From Trochalopteron elliotii (taxonomy: Eukaryota; Chordata; Aves; Passeriformes; Leiothrichidae), in NCBI GenBank assembly GCA_024734555.1, contig JANPWX010000338.1, positions 427,907 through 491,906 of the forward strand: a stretch of DNA of 64,000 bases, written 5' to 3'. Below, piece by piece: positions 58,966 to 64,000 of the stretch. The position numbers and the translations under genes are program-made. Below the pieces are notes generated by a model. The model was not told where the DNA came from. It did no database searches and saw only the letters and a list, made by a program, of their open reading frames with translations. The number at the start of each line of letters is the position of its first letter. Position 1 is the first letter of the stretch.

Positions 58966-60514
58966 TTCTAGTGACTAAATCATAAAACATTACAGAATAG
59001 AGAGTATAGGCCTATTTTAAATCCTCCACAGATAATTTATTTTTGTATTGTGACTTAAGTACCTTTTAGATCCAGTGAATTGTTTTACTCCCTAAATTAA
59101 AAAAAAAAGGACATTTAAAACTATGAAGCAAACCAAAGTCAGATCTAAATGATAACAGAGATAGTAAAGAGGATATGCATTGCAGTATGGAGGCTGGTCC
59201 TTCAAAGCCTGTGGACATGTGTATTCCTTTGGCTGGGACTTTGGAAAATACCAGTGTGATGGGGTGAGGGCAGCGTGTAAAAGCCTATGTGGTTTATTCT
59301 TGGTTTGTATTTCACTGTAAATGAACACACAGTATGTGATTCAGTTTCTCTGAACTGAGTGAAAAGGCCACAGGTGCCAAATTTGAGAGTGCCTTTTATT
59401 GCTACCTTAGATCCAGAAGCACCACGGACGCTGTGAAGGTGTTTGGGTAGGTACTGCAGTGCCTCTGATACATGGGAGCTCCACCCCACATCTGCTTGCT
59501 TGGAAGACTCCACAGCAGGTGTTTACAGAAAGTTCCAGCCTTTCTGGACCGGGGTCTGAGCAGATCTGCTGGTCTGAAACTTCCCTGTAGCACAGGAGAT
59601 ATCCGGTTTCTTCCTTTTGTTTTTCTAATGGCCTGTGCTAAATCCCAAATCTGTGAGTGCTTATGCACGGATTTTACTACTGTAAGTAATTGCATTCAAC
59701 TCAATAGGGTTATTCATAGTCAAGCTGAGCATGTGTGTTCAATGTTTGCAAGATCAGACACTGCAGAAGCTGGCTGCTGTGCCATTTAGGGCTGGCAATT
59801 CCATCCCTTTAGACTCCGGTGTCCTTGTATGGAATGATTTCATTTTATAGAGACTTCACTTTGTTTTCCACGTGTCAGCCCTCAGTACATGCACTATTAG
59901 TACATACCAGAGCTGAATACTTCTTCCTTAGATATTGTATGAAAAGAAAGCAAATTAAAAGTGCATGCAAATTTAAATTCAGTTCCTGCCCAGTGTGCTA
60001 TCCTATGCAAAACACTCAGAATACTTTAATGCTGAAAACAACAATCATTGCTTTTGACAAAGAAGAGGCCTGCCTGATTTATATTGGATTTTTTTTTCTT
60101 TTCTTTTAACTGATTTGTAACATGTAAACTGCTAGAAGCCACAGCAAAGTTTTGGGATGTGCAAATACAGTGAAAAGCAGCTCTGCTCAACAGGAACTTG
60201 CAGTCAAGCATCAAGTTGTGACAGCCTGAGAGGAGACACAAAATTGTCTGGATTTGGCCAAAAAGTATTGTATGAAAGCACAAAATGGGTAACGAGAAGC
60301 CTTAGGACGTGTCAAATTAGGAGATTACAACTTGTGTTTTGCATAAGGTTCAGATAAGAAGGAAAATACAATCACAGAAAACAGGGCCAGAGACTCAGTT
60401 ACTCATTGCTGTCCCAATTGCTTTCAGTTGTCATCTTTCAGAGTGATCACAGCTCCCTCCAGTTCGACATTGTTTGCAGATGCAATAAGTCCCTACCAGC
60501 TTTCAGATCACAGA
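58966..60514. other. Gene desert, no gene recognised
   Basis: Only short open frames without family resemblance. Confidence 0.5.
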
Positions 60515-60604
60515 TGTTGCCCTCACAGTTTTCTTGCTTGCAAGTGTTTGAACTCAAGCAGTGCTGTTCTCTCACACAGCTTCAAGAAAACTGTGAGGGC
60601 AACA
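60515..60604. repeat. Perfect 22-bp inverted repeat with 46-nt spacer
   Basis: TGTTGCCCTCACAGTTTTCTTG (60515-60536) reads back exactly as its reverse complement at 60583-60604. The arms have no mismatch, while the 46-nt spacer and the flanks are unrelated. Chance occurrence at this arm length is negligible in a window of this size. It could be a recent template-switch event, the remnant of a fold-back element, or a transcribed hairpin. Confidence 0.92.
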
Positions 60605-63600
60605 CACAGTTACTTATATTGACTAGCTGAGGCTCTAGAGCAGTGTTCTGCATAACACAGGTTGATATACTTTGCAGTTGGACAATTTCTCATTGATAAC
60701 TCAACAATCTGAATATTTTGTCCATATTTTAAGATGTTGATGGAGCTTGTCTATGAGATTGTAATGTGATAGAGCATGAAAGCCTTAGCAAGGCAACAAT
60801 CCAACAATCGCTCGTATCTCCACTGGATTTTAGGCTTGCTGTTTGCCTTAAAGAAAATTAACTTGGACTGAAGTGATTTGCTACTGACAAATCCCTGCTG
60901 ATGTGTCCTCCTTATCTGTGAGGTGCTTACATAGGAGCTGAATGGTTTGTTCTGATATCTGTCCAAGAACTTAAGTGTTAGGCTAAGTGCTCTGTCATTT
61001 CTAGGGTCCTGCTATCTCTCTATTTTTACAGATAAGCACTGTATTCATCCTTTATCAAAAGCCTCATCCTTCCTCCACAAGTTCTCAATGATAATTGCTG
61101 ATGGTTCTGAAACAGCTTCAGGCAGTTCCTAAAAATATTTTGGGTCAAACTTCACCAGGCTCCAGTCAAAGCCGACTCTGTTCTCTTTCCTTCCTTGCTC
61201 GAATTATGCCTGCTTTGTTAGTTATATTCTGTCTAATCCCAAATGATTAAAAGTGTCTGCTAAACAGATTAGTGGCCTATAGTGTCACTGTAAAGGGTTT
61301 ATGTTGTTGCTGAGTATAGGTGGTAAGTCAACTTAGTTGAACTAATAGAGAAGCCAAGAAATTTTGGTAATCTTAGAAGCCAGAGCAGAGTACTGGGTAG
61401 AAAAGTGACAACTGGAAGAATTCAGAGGTTGAGGATGTCATGAAGGAAGGGTTTTGCCAAGGTTATTTTGACAGTGGAGCTTATCTACAGCCCTGAGGAC
61501 CACAGAATGGAAAATTAGAAGTCTGTAGTAGTGCATGGCTAAACATCGATGTCCCTGAATGCAGTGGTGTCTTAGAGAGTTTTTTTTGTTTTTTGAAAAA
61601 ACTAAAGACTCCAGTGTAGCTTGGATCCAAGGCTCCACATAGAAGGCTGGGTCACTTATGCCTGTACTGGGCTTGAGATGCTGGGGCCTGTTCACAAGCA
61701 ACAGAGTGGCCCCATCTGTGCTTCATATGATGTAAGAATTAGCTCTGACCAGCTCAGGTATTTTGAAAGCAGTTAAGTTCTGGCTATGCTGAAATTTTAA
61801 TATATTTTTGTTGAAATGTACTGACTGTCACTCAGAGTGGAAATAGAAAGAGACAAACATAAAAGGGACATGACAGTCTATAAAATTATGTTTGGAATGG
61901 TGCTTGTTTCATCCTCTATCCTCTGCTTTCTGTGGAGAGAAGTATAAAGATCAGTGCTATAGCCCTTCTTATGAATGCTCTTACCTGAGGGTGAATCACT
62001 TAGAGACAAAGTTTTGACAGATCAGGTCTACAACTCGAGACCACTTGCTCTTGAACATTTTAGTTACAGAAACTGCTTAGTTATATGAAGCCTTGTTCTT
62101 TCTTTTTTTCTCATTGTTAAGATAGTGCTTGAGCGTGGTGTTTTTCTCTTCCCTTTTCTCTTTGTTTCTAAAGAATTTTAGTTACAGCTCAATTAAAATG
62201 TCTGTTTCTAACTCACTAAAAAGAAAATTTATCCTGTTTTCTGTTCTTGTGAAGAGGGCTCGGAAAGTTAACACCCTTCCACAAAAACATACTCAGGCAT
62301 CACACCCTGGTTTCAGTTAACTTGGATGAATTACACTACTAGCTTTCTAACTGTTAATTAAAGTGCCTGATCTTGTTACCAAGGATGATGAAACTGATTC
62401 ATCTGCTAAACAAAGAGCTTTGTGGGTTTTTTTTTCCACTTGCTTTGTTCCAGCATTGCTTTATACCATCAGTATGTAATTTGTTCTGATTTATTTCATT
62501 ATTAATTGTCCATGCAGGCCACATTGTAGTGGTAATTTTTAACTATGAGCACCTGAAGTATTCCACGCTTAATTTTTACGAAAGGATACCAAAGTCTAAA
62601 CATCACAGGTATTAAGTAATTTGCAAAGCAGACACACCTCCATTTTTCCTATTGAAAAGCCAGAAAATACTTTCTGGTTGGAGACATAGAGACAATGATT
62701 GAAGTAATTTTCTTGTCTGTGCACACTTCCTGAACAGATGTCGTTTTCCATTTTGACCGTGGTAGTTTATCAGTTGTTGGTATGGAGAAAGCATATAGGT
62801 AAACTATCTAATAAAAAAACCTGATAAACACCAGATACTGGAAAAATTGAATAATGTGTTTGTGAAAAGGGAAGGGAAATAATCTTCTATTTCTTTATTT
62901 TGCTACTAGTCAAATTATCTTGACTATAGCTGTTGTCAGCAGCTGAAAGGGTAGCTGACTAGAGGAGTGGCATATTCTTCTCATGTATTACAGAAAAAAA
63001 CTTGTGGTACTCAGTGGTTTGCTGTAGTCAGATGAGCTGCAGAATTAAATAAAAGTTCTGTGCACTTACAAATCATTTATTTTCATGGCACAGCAAAATA
63101 ATACAATTCAGTGGTAAAAGGAATTACTGCATTTATCAGTAAAGAGACAAAATGTCTATTGGTATGTCATAACAACTTTTGAAATCCTAGACAATTAAAT
63201 AGATTTTTAAAAGATAAAGATCTTCAGTCATACAAATAAATTGTCACTATGGCAATCAATGAAATGTGGTGCTGTCCTCCTGTTGGTAATCCCAGCTAAC
63301 ACTTAAGATCTACAAGACAAGACAGAAAAAGTGCCAGTCTCTAGTCTAGGAAAGAGCAGTCAGAAGAAAGATAAAAAAGGCATCAAATATAGGCAAGATA
63401 ACTGCAAAATGGAAAGGAATGAATGATGCCCTGTGTTACCTGTGCATGGTACCTGAGTTGCAGCAAGTGATGTTTGGACTGGATGCAGGCAGGACTTCAT
63501 TAATAGTTGAGGTAGTTATCCTTTCTACAGTCTTTAGGAGGAAAAACTGCACCATACTGTGTCGAGAATCATATAGGTACTGCTGATTCAGTCTCAGGGC

Positions 63601-64000
63601 TGGGAGAGAGGCTTCCATATGAGGTTTCTTCTGGTCCTGTATTCTGTGATTTCCTTTAAACGGGGTCCAAAGCAGAGCCCCTTCAGGCAATGAAAACAAC
63701 AGGGGTTTGCTGAAAGGCAGCACTCTGCTGTGTCTCTGAGCAAGGCTTACATATCTAGGGAATCTCCTAGTTAGGTGGTTGAGACTTTTCTAGTCATCTT
63801 GATTCTCAGGAATACACATAAATGAGGCTGGATCATGTACTTGTTCACAAGGATATAGACATTTTACAAGAATCTCCTTGAAACTTGGGAAAACCCCCAA
63901 ACAGCAACCAACAATCAAACAAAAAATCTTAATCACTATTTGTCAGATCAGCATATTTTTAGGACTCTTGCTGAAATGTGTTTGGGCTCTTTGATCCTAC
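60605..64000. other. Gene desert, no gene recognised
   Basis: AT-rich DNA to the end of the window. No exon, RNA gene or transposon recognised on either strand. Confidence 0.5.

Overview
This is eukaryotic, vertebrate DNA and most likely avian. It has one multi-exon vertebrate T-box gene with GT-AG introns, CpG islands around that gene, two 5'-truncated CR1 LINEs (the typical sauropsid retroposon), one solo retroviral LTR that resembles songbird ERV LTRs, few other repeats, and long stretches with no coding signal. The species cannot be read from the window. A songbird or close relative fits best, and this is an inference from the LTR.

The only protein-coding gene I can support is EOMES (eomesodermin/TBR2), on the + strand. 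Exons 2 to 6 are complete (13930-16551), followed by about 1.1 kb of 3' UTR that ends at a poly(A) signal at 17606. Exon 1 (N-terminal region, start codon and first part of the T-box) is absent. It should fall in the assembly gap of 392 Ns at 13218-13609, which is too small to hold it.

Layout: 1-6290 is upstream intergenic DNA with a solo LTR. 6290-7470 is a CpG-rich block containing a palindromic T-box-type site. 8298-9360 is a degenerate CR1 on the - strand. 11830-14400 is the EOMES promoter CpG island, interrupted by the gap. 13930-17630 is EOMES. 17870-20160 is a second CpG-rich area downstream of the gene, enclosing an AT-rich block full of homeobox, FOX and T-box-like words (a candidate enhancer), and it is followed by a 140-bp compound trinucleotide repeat. 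From 20340 to the end lies a gene desert of about 44 kb with a second CR1, a decayed tRNA-like element, possible ancient SINE relics, CTCF-like motifs, two small CpG islets and a perfect 22-bp inverted repeat at 60515-60604.

EOMES is a developmental transcription factor with a large regulatory territory, so the desert and the CpG islands are most simply read as its cis-regulatory landscape. I see no second gene, no CRISPR, no operon and no clear sign of a new biological system. The regulatory sites are motif matches only and have not been tested by conservation or experiment.
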